Below are positions 45,868-57,452 of a DNA stretch of 64,000 bases, one piece after another. The notes below the pieces were generated by a model. It was not told the DNA's origin. It was given only the letters and a program-made list of their open reading frames with translations, and made no database searches. The position numbers and the translations under genes are program-made. How positions within the stretch are numbered: the first letter of the stretch is position 1; each line of letters begins with the position of its first letter. This stretch comes from Phallusia mammillata (Eukaryota; Chordata; Ascidiacea; Phlebobranchia; Ascidiidae), in NCBI GenBank assembly GCA_003260075.1, contig QLIY01000035.1:14412-78411 (forward strand), given 5' to 3'.

Positions 45868-48457
45868 ATGCGTTTTCTCGTATTTTTGTGTTGTTTGATT
45901 TTCCTTGTGCTACGCGTGCAAGCTTCCACAGGTAGTCTCAATAGACTTTGGATTTTCAACAGAAAACGTTTTCACTAGTGTGTGATTTCTTCCTTTGTTC
46001 CAGAGAGCAAGCGAGAATGGCTGAATAAGCTGGAGTCGCTGAGATCAATAATTCAACAAAACGACCACTTGACATCGGTAGGCGCAAAGAACTTTACTAA
46101 TAGATTTTTTGTAGTTTTCTCACTAACATATAATTAGCAGAAAGCCGGCCAAGTGCGTCATGACACCAAAACAACGGGATCATTGGATTTCGGAGTCGAC
46201 TTGCAATGTTCGCCAGAACCTATAACAGGTGAGCTTTGATTTTTCAAATGTCTTGCTTAACGAAAAGAAAATAATCTAATTTGTTTATGTATCTGTTTCA
46301 GTCCATCGACTGCGACCCCAAGACTTTGACGTCATTGGTGCAATGGGTGATTCAATTACGGTGAGCGTCAAACTGTTCTCTTTACCCTTTAACAACAGTT
46401 TCTAGTTTAACGCACGAATTTCCCCCAAAATAATTCGTTATCACCGCGAACTAGCGTATGTCCAAAAAATAAGCTGAGTTGTTCAAAAAGCGGTAAATTG
46501 CGATTTTCGTTTGCGCTGTATAGGCTGGAAATGGGGCAAAAGCAGCGACCTTTCCAGCGGTTGCTATCGAAGATCGTGGTATTTCGTGGTCGATTGGAGG
46601 GGACGGGAGTTTGGAGGATACTTTAACTTTGACAAGTATGTTCATCGTTAGAAATAGTAATTTCCTAATAAAAATTCCTTATTATAAATAAACTTAAACC
46701 TTAAAACGACCATGAAAATAGAATTCGAAAAAAAGTTCTCCACAAATGCTTCCGCAACAGTTTTAAAACAGCTTTTATATTTTCAGACATTTTGCGGGAA
46801 TTTAATCCAAACATAATGGGATACTCACTTGGAAGCGGATTTGGAGCAGAAAACTGGCTTAACGTTGCCGTTCCGGGACACCGAGCATAGTTAGTGACAA
46901 TTTTTCATGTCTGATTACGCTAACATTTTTCACACTTACTAGTTGCGCTCCATTAAAAACCATGCTGAATCTATTATTTGTTACAGTCACATGCCTGGAC
47001 AAGCACTGGAACTCATTCGACGAATGAAGACAGACGAGGTACATATTATTTTTACGTTTGATCCACGCGAGATATTTAATCATATTCTTTGTTGATACGG
47101 TAGTCAATAAATTTTGAGCTAGATTGGAAACTGGTAACCATGTTCATCGGTGGAAACGACCTGTGCGCTCTTGATCGTGACTATGACCGAGCAAGTCCAC
47201 ACGCATATCGGGATTACATAGAAGAAGCTTTGGATATTCTTCACCACGGGGTATATGTTAACTTATTTAAAATTGAAACGTTATTTAAACATATGTCTAA
47301 ACGGAGTTATTAAAGTGCGGCGCATTTTACGAAACTGTTAATAAATTGGTTTGAGTTTCATCAAGTTTACATTCAGCTACCAAGGGCATACATCAACATC
47401 GTTGATATCTTGGAAATTTATTTGCTCCCCAATGTTTCCTCTGGTTTTGGCGCATCTCCTGGCTGCAGTGCTGCCCAAAGGCTTTTGTGTCCATACGTTG
47501 CAAACGCCAACGCAGAACAACAACAGTTTATCATAGAGCAAAATCGCCTATACCAGGTATAACTGTTTATTATGTAAGGGTTTATGTTATTATTTTGTTT
47601 TCTTTATCTTACGTTTTTCGCAGGTCTTAGTTCAGGAGCTTATTGACAGTGGAAAATACGACACTCGAGATAACTTTACTGTTGTCATTCAGCCTTTTCT
47701 GCGGGACACAGTGCTACCATTTACAGAGGTAAAAATTATTAGACGAACATCAAGATTTAATCTCGCAACTTATGACAATGCTAACTTACGCAGAACGGAC
47801 AAGTTGATGCCACCTACTTTGCACCTGACTGCTTTCACTTTAGTGCTAAAGGCCACGCAATGGGAGCTCTTAACATTTGGAACAACATGGTAAACAAGCA
47901 ATTTTTAATGAAACAATTATATTTTGTGCTAATTTGTGTGTTTTGCACAGTTGGAACCGATTGGACAAAAATCGACAGTATGGAGCATTGATGATCTCAA
48001 ATGCCCAACAAAGGTATAAGTTGGCCAAAATCTGGATTTATGTTAACTTACTATCGTCACGCCTTAGACAGGAAACAAATATAATTTACTTGCCAGCATG
48101 TTTGAAAACCTTTCAATTGCAAAATGTAAAAAATAAAATGCCTAGATTTTGGTAAAATCTTTTGCCAACGCATCATGTTGTTTAGGAATCTCCTTACTTT
48201 TACACGCGACTAAACAGTGAAATAGAAGGATCCGGAGACCAACCAACGACACAAGAGCCAACAACAAAAGCAACGACCACTACAATTGCACCCACCACTA
48301 CTACAGCAAGCCCCATAACGACAACTACCACTCAGAAGCCTGTGGATTGTCAGCCCCAGCAATGCACCGAAAACACACCGGATTGGGTGATCGCTGTGGT
48401 GACAATTTTGTCCGCAGCTTTGCTTGTCCAAACGATCGTCCTCTTTGTCGGCTTATG

Positions 48458-48553
<96 letters not shown>

Positions 48554-48604
48554 CTTGACAGCTTTAGCAGCACCTCTAGTTCTCGATCAAGTACAAAACT
48601 GTGA
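45868..48604 (+). CDS. Phospholipase B1-like membrane-anchored lipase, copy 2
   Basis: Same exon plan as copy 1. It starts at the ATG at 45868 ([20 protein letters not shown] signal peptide; exon 1 45868-45931, exon 2 46004-46077). Block I reads [10 protein letters not shown], block [18 protein letters not shown], and block V is in the exon before 47889 ([18 protein letters not shown]). The last exon gives a Thr-rich stalk and the membrane helix [20 protein letters not shown]. In that exon 95 consecutive G (48459-48553) replace about 32 bases that copy 3 has there. The expected C-terminus ([14 protein letters not shown], stop 48602-48604) resumes afterwards in another frame. The gene is probably intact in the animal, with the break made by a placeholder. 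Closest to copy 3. Confidence 0.88.
48459..48553. other. 95-G run replacing part of a phospholipase exon
   Basis: Pure G. Compared with copy 3, it stands where about 32 coding bases should be. Interpreted as a scaffold gap written as G rather than biological sequence. Confidence 0.75.
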
Positions 48605-49354
48605 TTCGTGCAATCTTGTTGTGAAAAAACGACATTTCAAAACACATTTGTATACTTAAATCTGTGGCACCTTTCCAATTAGTATTTTTACGTCGATTTC
48701 TGCACCGCATGTTACGTTATAGTGTTTGTTATCGAGGCAAAATAATGAATGTTAACAAAATGCGTGCAGCAATAAAATTATTTTTGCAATGTTTTGTTAA
48801 ATAGCCAGAAAACAGCTTCTGCTTTTATTCCTATTGTGTTTTTTAAACATTACATTTAACAGTACATCGTGACCTCTTCTCAAGTAAATTTAGTTTTCAT
48901 TTTATCGTCCCGAGCGCCTTTTATAGTTCGCGGTTAGGGATTTGTCCATTTTGTTGTGGCTTTGCTTTTTTTCAAAACTGTTTTACGCAATATACAATTT
49001 ATTTGATTAGTTTATAATGGAGGGAGTTGGTGCCTGACTATATTCGCTACTAAAGTCAATAGTACACTTTTTTTTAAAACAACAACGCTTCGTCTTTCTG
49101 CTTTCCATGATATAGATATAGAGTCTATATCTATATTATAGACCAGGGGTGGGCAACCTTTGTCACTTTGGGGCCAAATACAATTGCAATAATTAGATCG
49201 CGGGCCGCACCTTTATATGACACAAGGTGATTTTACTCGTTGCATACCAAAAATCCCTTACTACAAGTAAAATTCGCATTAGATTCTCGCTGCATATTGT
49301 CAGGTCGCAGTAAAATAGCAGCAGGCGCACTAATCTGCTCAAAAATATATAATA

Positions 49355-49427
<73 letters not shown>

Positions 49428-50058
49428 AGGGCCGCATGTGGCCCGCGGGCCGCAGGTTGCCCACCCCTGTTATAGACCATTCTGATGAAATATCGAAACA
49501 AACAAATTACCAAAGCTGCAGTGTGAAACTATACTTTACACGTTTTGGAAAAAAAGTCTTACACGTGAAAAGCATCGTAATTTATTGTTCATCGACAAAC
49601 AAACGCAATACAACAGACTGCAAAAAATTTAAAGCGCATCCAATTAACGTTTGTCTATTCGAAACTGTGGGTTTTTTGAAAGTTGGAATTAGCAAATACT
49701 GGCTCTTTACATCACTAGTGATCACTAGTGACAATGGGTAGCTTGCGGGTAAATATGCCTAAGAAGTTCTTGCATGTGGGCAGGTCAAGCACTCCAAATA
49801 TGCTTTTACAACCTGCAAACATGACGCTCTAAAAATGCATGTCATGCCGATACGACGCGCTCGTTGTATCGAGTACGGAGTATTTGTATTCAACTTATTT
49901 TGGAAACCATTGTTGTTTGTGGAATTTTACGATGCATTTGCACGAAACTTGCATGCCGCAGATGGAAAACAAGTGGTTGAAAGTTTCTGCGACCCACTTC
50001 ATACTCACAGTCAGGTGAAGCTGCGTTTGTGCTGGTTTTATGGTAGTCACTGCAAACT
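48605..50058. other. Intergenic flank, right copy of the duplicated unit
   Basis: Non-coding and collinear with the flank upstream of copy 2, apart from an inserted MITE at 49144-49469. It ends in the 5' flank of copy 3, which is closely similar to that of copy 2. Confidence 0.5.
49144..49469. mobile_element. hAT-type MITE with internal 68-G run
   Basis: Ends are CAGGGGTGGGCAACCT and AGGTTGCCCACCCCTG, a perfect 16-bp inverted repeat. They are flanked by a perfect 8-bp direct repeat TTATAGAC (49136-49143 and 49470-49477). The GGCCGC/GGCCCGCGGGCC interior is typical of this hAT MITE group. A 68-G run (49358-49425) interrupts it, so its true length is uncertain. The equivalent place upstream of copy 2 is empty. 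Confidence 0.9.
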
Positions 50059-53000
50059 ATGCGTTTTCTCGTATTTTTGTGTTGTTTGATTTCCTTTCTG
50101 CTACGCGTGCAAGCTTCCACAGGTAGATGGTATTTGGATTTTTAACAAAAGCGTTTTCACTATAGGGTGTGTTTTCTTATTTTGTTTCAGAGAGCAAGCG
50201 AGAATGGCTAAATAAGCTGGAGGCGCTAAGGTCAATAATTCAACAGAACGACTACTTGACATCGGTAGGCGCAAAGAAATATTATTAGAATTTTTCTCAG
50301 TTTTTTCACGAACATTTGATTAGCAGAAGGCCGGCCAAGTGCGACATGACACCAAAACAACGGGATTGTTGGATTTCGGAGTCGACTTGCAATGTACGCC
50401 AGAACCTACAACAGGTAAGCGAAAAGTTTTTGTTCGTATTATAACTAAACTGTTGGAAAAGCGTTCGTTTATTTTCGATGTATCTGTTTCAGTCCATCGA
50501 CTGCGACCACAAGACTTTGATGTCATTGGTGCAATGGGAGATTCAATTACGGTGAGCGAATTTTCAATTTATAGTTTTTACTCATCTGAGATTTTGGTCA
50601 TCGAAACGTTTCTTCTGCCAAGTCTTCCAGCAGCAGGATTAACAGTTTTGCTGTGTAGGCTGCGAATGGGGCAACAGCAGTGGCTCTTCCCGGGGTTGCG
50701 ATAGAGGATCGTGGTATATCGTGGTCTATTGGAGGAGATGGAAGTTTAGAAGACACCTTAACCCTGACAAGTAAGTTAATTGCTTACAGCCTTATTGCTT
50801 AAATAAATTCTGGGCAAATGTCCATTAAGCCCGTGGTCGGCAACCGCCGGTCCGCGATGAGTTCGTTGCCGGGGCGTATACATTTTCAAGTTTCAAAACA
50901 TTTAGTCCTTGTATCCCAGATAATATAAACTATTTTTTTTATTGCTAACTATTTGTTTTTTGTTGAAGGCCAGTCCGCGATAAAATTTCAGTTTCAAAAC
51001 CGGTCCACAGTCAAAAAAAGGTTGCCGACCCCTGAATTAAGCCATAAACAACAAAAACATTAAGATACGTAGTAAACACTTGGAAACCAATAGTTTTGAA
51101 ATACCAAATAAAAACGAATATTTAAAACATTTTAGACATTTTGCGGGAATTTAACCCAAACTTGATGGGATACTCACTAGGCAGCGGAATCAGCGCTGAC
51201 AACTGGTTTAACGTCGCCGTTCCGGGACACCGAGCATAGTTTGTGACTAGTTTATTTTCATGCTGAAATTACCATAACATTTCTGTTGGTCCCAGTACAA
51301 ATCAAGCTAACACATAACGACTTTTTTGTGCAGTCATATGCCTGGACAAGCGAACGAACTTATTAAACGAATGAAGGAAGATGAGGTACAAAACATATTC
51401 AGCATTAGTCGCAGCAAAACTTAATATCTGTTCAATTTATGTGACAGTCAATCAATTTTGAGCTAGATTGGAAACTGGTAGGGGGGGGGGGGCGAAACTT
51501 AATTTCTGTACAATTTATGTGACAGTCAATCAATTTTGAGCTAGATTGGAAACTGGTAACTATGTTCATTGGTGGAAATGACCTGTGCGCCCTTGATCGT
51601 GACTATGGCCGAGCAAGTCCACACGCTTATCGGGACTATATAGAAGAAGCTTTGGATATTCTTCATCAAGGGGTACGTTATGGTTTCAAAATATGCAAAC
51701 TAAACAAAAACAGAGACAATACAGCTCGGGGTTTGGGAAAAGATCGGGTTTGGGCCTAGTTTGGGCCTTAAATTTCGACCCTTTTAGACCAACCAAGTCA
51801 CACGTGTAGTGAGACATCCTTACCTTGCACCATTTGTCAAATTTAATTTGCGATTTTGTCATCTAACGTTTTCCGTTTGATGTAGCTACCAAGAGCATTT
51901 ATCAACATCGTTGACATTTTGGAAATCTATTTGCTCCCCAATGTTTCGTCCGGTTTTGGCGCGTCGCCAGGCTGCAGTGCTGCCCAAGGAATTGCTTGCT
52001 CATACGTTGTGAACGCTAATGCCGCAGAGCAGCAGTATATCATTGAGCAAAATCGTCTGTACCAGGTATGCTGTTTGTTTGTTTTTGAAAATTCTTCAGT
52101 TTTGTAAATTTTGTAACGTTTTTGCAGGTTTTAGTTCAGGAACTTATCGACAGTGGGAAATACGATACTCGAGATAACTTCACTGTTGTCGTTCAGCCTT
52201 TTCTGCGGGACACAGTGCTACCATTTACAGAGGTAAAAAGGGGGGGGGGCTTAGTTCAGGAGCTTATCGACAGTGGGAAATACGATACTCGAGATAACTT
52301 TACTGTTGTCGTTCAGCCTTTTCTTCGGGACACAGTGCTACCATTTACAGAGGTAAAAATTACTAGAAGTAAATCGAGAAATCACTCGTAACTTATGACA
52401 ATCCTAACTTGAAGGACGGACAAGTTGATGCCACTTACTTCGCCCCTGACTGCTTTCACTTTAGTGCTAAAGGCCACGCAATGGGAGCTCTAAACATATG
52501 GAACAATATGGTAAACAAGCTATTTTCTACAAAACCAGTGATATTGATATAATTCTCTTTTTTTGCACAGTTGGAACCGATTGGACAAAAATCGACAGTA
52601 TGGAGCATGGGGGGGGGGCATGGTAAACAAGCATTTCTCTACAAAACAGTGTTTTTAGGCTAATTCTTGTGTGTTTGCACAGTTGGAACCAATTGGACAA
52701 AAATCAACAGTGTGGAGCATTGAGGATCTCAAATGTCCTACTCAGGTATAAGTGTATGCTATAATGAGGATTCATGTAAACTTACTATCTATGCGTCTTA
52801 GACAGAAACAAATCTATTTTACTTGCCTGCATGTTTGAAAACCTTTCAATTGCAAAATGTAAAAAATAAAATGCCTATATTTTGGTAAAATCTTTTGCCA
52901 ACACCTTTCGTTGTTTAGGAATCCCCTTACTTTTACACGCGACTGAACAGTGGAATAGAAGGATCCGGAGACCAACCAACGACACCACAGCCCACAACAA

Positions 53001-53269
53001 AAGCAACAACCACTACAACAAAAGCAACCACCACTACAGCAAGCCCCATAACGACAACTACCACTCAAAAGCCTGTTGAATGTCAGCCCCAGCAATGCAC
53101 CGAAAACACGCCGGATTGGGTGATCGCTGTGGTGACAATTTTATCCGCAGCTTTGCTTGTCCAAACGATCGTCCTCTTTGTCGGCTTATGCAGCTCGTCA
53201 TCATCCAAGAAGTCTCGCATTGACAGCTTCAGCAGCACCGCTAGTTCTCGATCAAGTACAAAACTATGA
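50059..53269 (+). CDS. Phospholipase B1-like membrane-anchored lipase, copy 3
   Basis: It has the same plan as copy 2 and near-identical exons: ATG 50059, block [11 protein letters not shown] ending near 50550, block [18 protein letters not shown] near 51560-51605, block [19 protein letters not shown] near 52446-52500, stop 53267-53269. The last exon is intact here: Thr/Pro-rich stalk, CQPQQC, membrane helix [20 protein letters not shown] and the tail CSSSSSKKSRIDSFSS. Three exons appear twice, each time across a short G run: the exon 8 start (G 51481-51492), exon 10 (G 52240-52249) and exon 12 (G 52609-52618). Taken literally the gene would carry a duplicated exon 10; I treat these as allelic contig overlaps. 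A MITE sits in the intron at 50832-51035. Function as for copy 1. Confidence 0.88.
50832..51035. mobile_element. Short hAT-type MITE in an intron of phospholipase copy 3
   Basis: The left end GTGGTCGGCAACC and right end GGTTGCCGACCCCTGA are inverted repeats with a decayed left tip. An 8-bp direct repeat ATTAAGCC flanks it (50824-50831 and 51036-51043). It contains GGTCCGCGAT/GTCCGCGATAA motifs. The matching intron of copy 2 lacks it. Confidence 0.8.
51449..51559. repeat. Duplicated exon start around a G run
   Basis: TCAATCAATTTTGAGCTAGA and the following AACTGGTA occur before (about 51449-51480) and after (51527-51559) twelve G at 51481-51492. The first copy stops dead at the G run. Confidence 0.8.
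52128..52359. repeat. Duplicated exon 10 around a 10-G run
   Basis: The whole exon and its donor (ending ACAGAGGTAAAAA) are present at 52128-52239 and again at 52250-52359, separated by ten G (52240-52249). The copies differ by a few silent-type changes (AACTTC/AACTTT, CTGCGG/CTTCGG). Confidence 0.85.
52501..52745. repeat. Duplicated intron/exon 12 segment around a 10-G run
   Basis: ATGGTAAACAAGC through TGTGGAGCAT is present on both sides of ten G (52609-52618). Copies differ by several substitutions (CGACAGTATGG against CAACAGTGTGG). Only the second copy continues to the donor at 52745. Confidence 0.8.
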
Positions 53270-53650
53270 TTCGTGTAATCTTGTTTAAAAAAAAAAAACA
53301 TTTCAATACACATATGTTTGAGTAAATTTGTGGCACCTTTTTAATTAGTAATTTCAAGTCAATTTCTGCACCCCCTGTTACTTTATAGAGTTTTTTATCG
53401 AGGCAAAATAGTGAATGGTAATAAAAATGCGTGCAGCAATAAAATTGCTTTACAATGTTTGCTAGAGTAGTTTTAAAATGTAACATCGAAACGTAGCATG
53501 TGACCGTACCAAAGCAGGCAGTAGTAAAGAGGTTAAAAATAAAGTTGTTGCAAGGGTCGGCAAATACAGGTTGAAATTCTTTGCCGGTACAGATTGTTAC
53601 CGGGTCGCGACAAAACCCGAGCATGCATCACACTAAATCAGAGCCATGAT

Positions 53651-53696
<46 letters not shown>

Positions 53697-54580
53697 AAAA
53701 TGTATTTCCAATTACCAAATATATGTTATTGTCTTGGTCTTTTTCACTGTAGATAAGTAGGTGGACCAGGGCATGTAACTTACTTGGTATCAGTGTAACA
53801 AACAATTGTCTTTTACTGTCTTTCGGTTAATACGGGCTAACGTTTATAAATTATGTTTAAAATTAGTATTGGTAAATGCTTTTCCGGCAGTCATGTTTTT
53901 GATTTAATTACTCTTTAAGTCCGAGGATAGCGTTTTTAAGCATTGTTACATCTTAACACAGTCGACAAAAAACGTATTAAAAAGAAAAGGTAAGGCATAA
54001 ATTTGTCATAAAGCATTGTTACATCCATCATAAATGTGTTCGATCGGTACATTTAAAACCGAGTCTGCGAGCCAAGTTGTAAAGTTCTATACAATCGTTA
54101 ATCGTTAGGCTACTGGTGTATTTGCAGAGCGATTAGCAATGGCACCGAAAAACAATTTTATCTCATTTTAGGACGACCCTGTCAGCAATTTTTTGAATTC
54201 AGAAGGACATCATGGGGCAAAGTCGGCGAGTTCGTCAGCAATTCAACTTTTTCAAGTTTTCCAGTTTAGATTGAATAAATTCTGTTACGCTTTGTGGATT
54301 AAAATAGTTCACAACAGAGAAAGAATGTTTCGCACTACAATACTATAAATATATGGTGTAGTGAAACAAGGTTTTTTTGCACGCTGAAAAATACTTTGTT
54401 TTTGAGGTAAAAGTTTACAAATTAAATCTGCAAAAAAAGAATTTGACAACACCTTTTTAAATTGAAAGTTTGTCATTCTTTCGGCCCCTCCAGAATGAAT
54501 AAACAGGGCCATGCAGTAAGATATAATTATTGGTCGTTTTTTATGTTGACAAGTAAAGCACATATTTTTTGTTTTTTTAG
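53270..54580. other. Intergenic region with a 45-G run
   Basis: 3' flank of phospholipase copy 3. It is similar to that of copy 2 until about 53450 (shared GCGTGCAGCAATAAAAT, which includes a polyadenylation signal). 45 G at 53651-53695 look like a gap placeholder. No gene recognised. Confidence 0.45.
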
Positions 54581-54966
54581 AAAAAAGGGCCAAGCGTGGA
54601 TAACAACCCGAATGAAAGTGACAAAGGTAAAAAAAGCTACCCGTATGTCTATGCGTATATCAATGAATATTTCTTTTTTACCAGATTTATATCAAATGTG
54701 ATATTTAACAAACGTCAGATATTGTGATTGCAATCAATTTAAAAATACCTCTTCAAGTAGGCTATATGATTTCAAGTTTTTAGTTTCTTTGGTTGCAGTG
54801 CGGCAAATCATATGTGGGGTAGTTTAATTGCAACAAAACTCTTAAAATCAGGTGTATGGATCGATGCCCAGGCCGAATTTAGATCTGTCTGTTTCAGTTC
54901 GAGTCTAATTTTGTTTTATTTTTAGTTGAATCAACACACACAAGACGAGAGCCTGAAAATTTACAT
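54581..54966 (+). CDS. Possible upstream exons of the atlastin-like gene
   Basis: Two acceptor/donor-bounded segments, 54581-54626 (ending GPSVDNNPNESDK) and 54926-54966 (VESTHTRREPENLH), join in phase with each other and with the atlastin-like exon at 57453. Their hydrophilic content would suit the variable N-terminus of atlastins. There is no independent family signal, and no start codon was settled. Confidence 0.35.
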
Positions 54967-56152
54967 GTAAGTAACGAAATATGTTTACAGTTTTTGGTGC
55001 CTTATTACCGCAAAATCGGAGGCATGTTTACTATAGTACAGTGATATCAGTTACAACCAGTGGTGTACTTGTACCGTAGCTATAGACTCAAAAAATAAAT
55101 GTGGCCAACATACACTGGTTATTTCGTATTCGAATGCATTCCAATACAGCTTTTCCAGCCGTCGTGCTGTATTTAAATGTTTTTTTGCTTTTAAACTTAG
55201 TTAATGTTTATTTTTGAATCAGCTATTCATAAATATCAAAGTTTTGAAAGAATTCATTTCAGAACAATTCTGTACATTAAAGTACTGTAGATTTGTACAG
55301 TGCAATACAAATAACTGAAACTATTCAGTGAAATAAATTTCGGATTACCGGGTATTTAAAAGCTCGTAATTGTTTACGAACACTATTTTTAATGCTATTC
55401 GAAATGACAATGGTTGTGTTGTGCGATGGCTGCAAAATACTTTTTTTATACGAAAATTTTAATTTATAGGCTACACATAGCTAGGCTATTCGAATACAAA
55501 ACGAATTATGTAGGGTTGTGGGCTATACCGCTATTGTTTTGTTTTTGACTATTCGTGTTTATAAATATCCCATTGGATGCATTGGTACTGTCTGCTTTTT
55601 ACATCAACTAAACTATATTTGCGAATAGACTACAAACAACTAATGCTCGTAATTGAAACTTAAAGCTGGAATCACCCAGTCCGTTGATACTGACGATGCT
55701 GTAATAGCGAAATATATATATCTTTAAAACATAAACTGATATGTGACAGCATCACCAAAGCATTTTAAAAGTATCACATGTGCAAAAAAAATCTACGTGG
55801 ATTATTTTGCGACTAGTAAGTTGAGATTTTAATTTTAAATAAAATCTTATTTAAATGTAATATTTTAAATAAAATTTAAGATTTGAATTAAATGGAAAAA
55901 AAAACCTTAATTCAAATAAAAGGTGTGTGGCCTATAACTGCTTGTGATGCAATTCGTCTGTTGTGAAAATTTAAGCTTTGTTTTTGTATGCAAAAAAGTT
56001 ACGAGTTGCAGCGTTGCAACATTACGCAAACAGATATGTTGATGTTGGTGGTTGGAGTTTGAGAGTGTTTGGCACGGGTTTTTAGCACAATGGAGACGGT
56101 GCAAACAACAAAACTATCTCAACGTCGTGGGTGACACTGGGTTGCTCGACAG

Positions 56153-56193
56153 CGCTCTTTCTTTCTCTCTCTCTCTCTCTCTTTCTCTCTCAC
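56153..56193. repeat. CT-rich microsatellite
   Basis: A CTCTTTCTTT-(CT)n-TTTCTCTCTC tract of about 40 bp on the plus strand. Confidence 0.85.
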
Positions 56194-56726
56194 CCGCCCA
56201 GGATGCAGCTTTTTAAAATGCACATGCGCACAACTGCCAAACACCGTGGCACTGGAGGCGTACAGCGCACAGCTCAACCATACGTAACGTAATGACCCAT
56301 ACACATATTCTTTAACTTTTTTGAACAAAAATTCACCGCCCCCAATTTGGTAAATACCAGTTTGCCCTGCACTGACTGCTTACCGGTGCAGCCAAGGATG
56401 AGATGGTCACCCTGAATATGGCCTCAAGTGAAACAAGTTGCTAAAATATACAATGACAATAACGTACGTAAGATTACTGCAGCGCGACTTCCAAGTTCCA
56501 AACAAAGCCACAGAACACGAAAAGAACATGTTACGTACAAACAACGAGTGCGTTAAAAAATCGAAGGAAACATAAGTGACAAAATATGTTATCAAAAAAA
56601 CAAACGTTTTACAACAAAAAAATATTGTCCGTTGGCAAACAAGTAAACGAAACAAATTTGGTGCTTATTGTACCAAGAAAATAACAAATGCGTACGCATT
56701 AACATGTGCATGTTACATATTGCCCA

Positions 56727-57107
56727 AACATAAAAATATAGTCTACGTAATAAATGATATCTATATTATGGCATAGGAATAGCAAGTAAAAATAGGAGGT
56801 GCAGCGGCTCCGCAGCGCTTATGCACGAGTGGCCCCTGGGTGTTACTGGCCAATCTATACCGGAGTTGGAAGTCGGGGCGGGATTTTGGAGTCAAGTTCG
56901 GGGGTGATTTTACTCGTTGCATACCANAAACATAAAAATATAGTCTACGTAATAAATGATATCTATATTATGGCATAGGAATAGCAAGTAAAAATAGGAG
57001 GTGCAGCGGCTCCGCAGCGCTTATGCACGAGTGGCCCCTGGGTGTTACTGGCCAATCTATACCGGAGTTGGAAGTCGGGGCGGGATTTTGGAGTCAAGTT
57101 CGGGGTA
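56727..57107. repeat. Direct duplication of about 177 bp across a single n
   Basis: The block beginning ACATAAAAATATAGTCTACG and ending GTCAAGTTCGGGG is present at about 56729-56903 and again from 56931. The two copies look identical. They are separated by GTGATTTTACTCGTTGCATA plus CCAN; that 20-mer also occurs inside the MITE at 49144-49469 (near 49228). This points to an assembly join with a chimeric end. Confidence 0.8.
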
Positions 57108-57452
57108 GACTTTTTTTACTTTACACACGGCATTATTTTGGCCGCATTTTTGTAGCCCGGCCTGATTCGAGCTTTTAAAAAATTCGGGTTGGGGTCAGGT
57201 TTTGGCCCCAATTTTCTAACTCTGTATAGTGTCATTCATACAGTAGGCCTAATTTACAACTTTAGCCTATCATTGAGGAACTGATGTCCAAAAAAATGTA
57301 AAAACATTGCAACATAAAACTACAAACGAAATTTAAAAAAATCACTGCTGATAAGTATTACAATTTATAAATTCAGTAACACGTAAAAAAGCCAAGGGGG
57401 GGGGGGGGGTGTCATGTTTGTGATTAACTTATATATACTTTCACGTCAACAG

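Noticed and set aside
52128-52359. True exon duplication in phospholipase copy 3
   Set aside because: The duplicate is joined through exactly ten G, and two other exons of the same gene show the same pattern.
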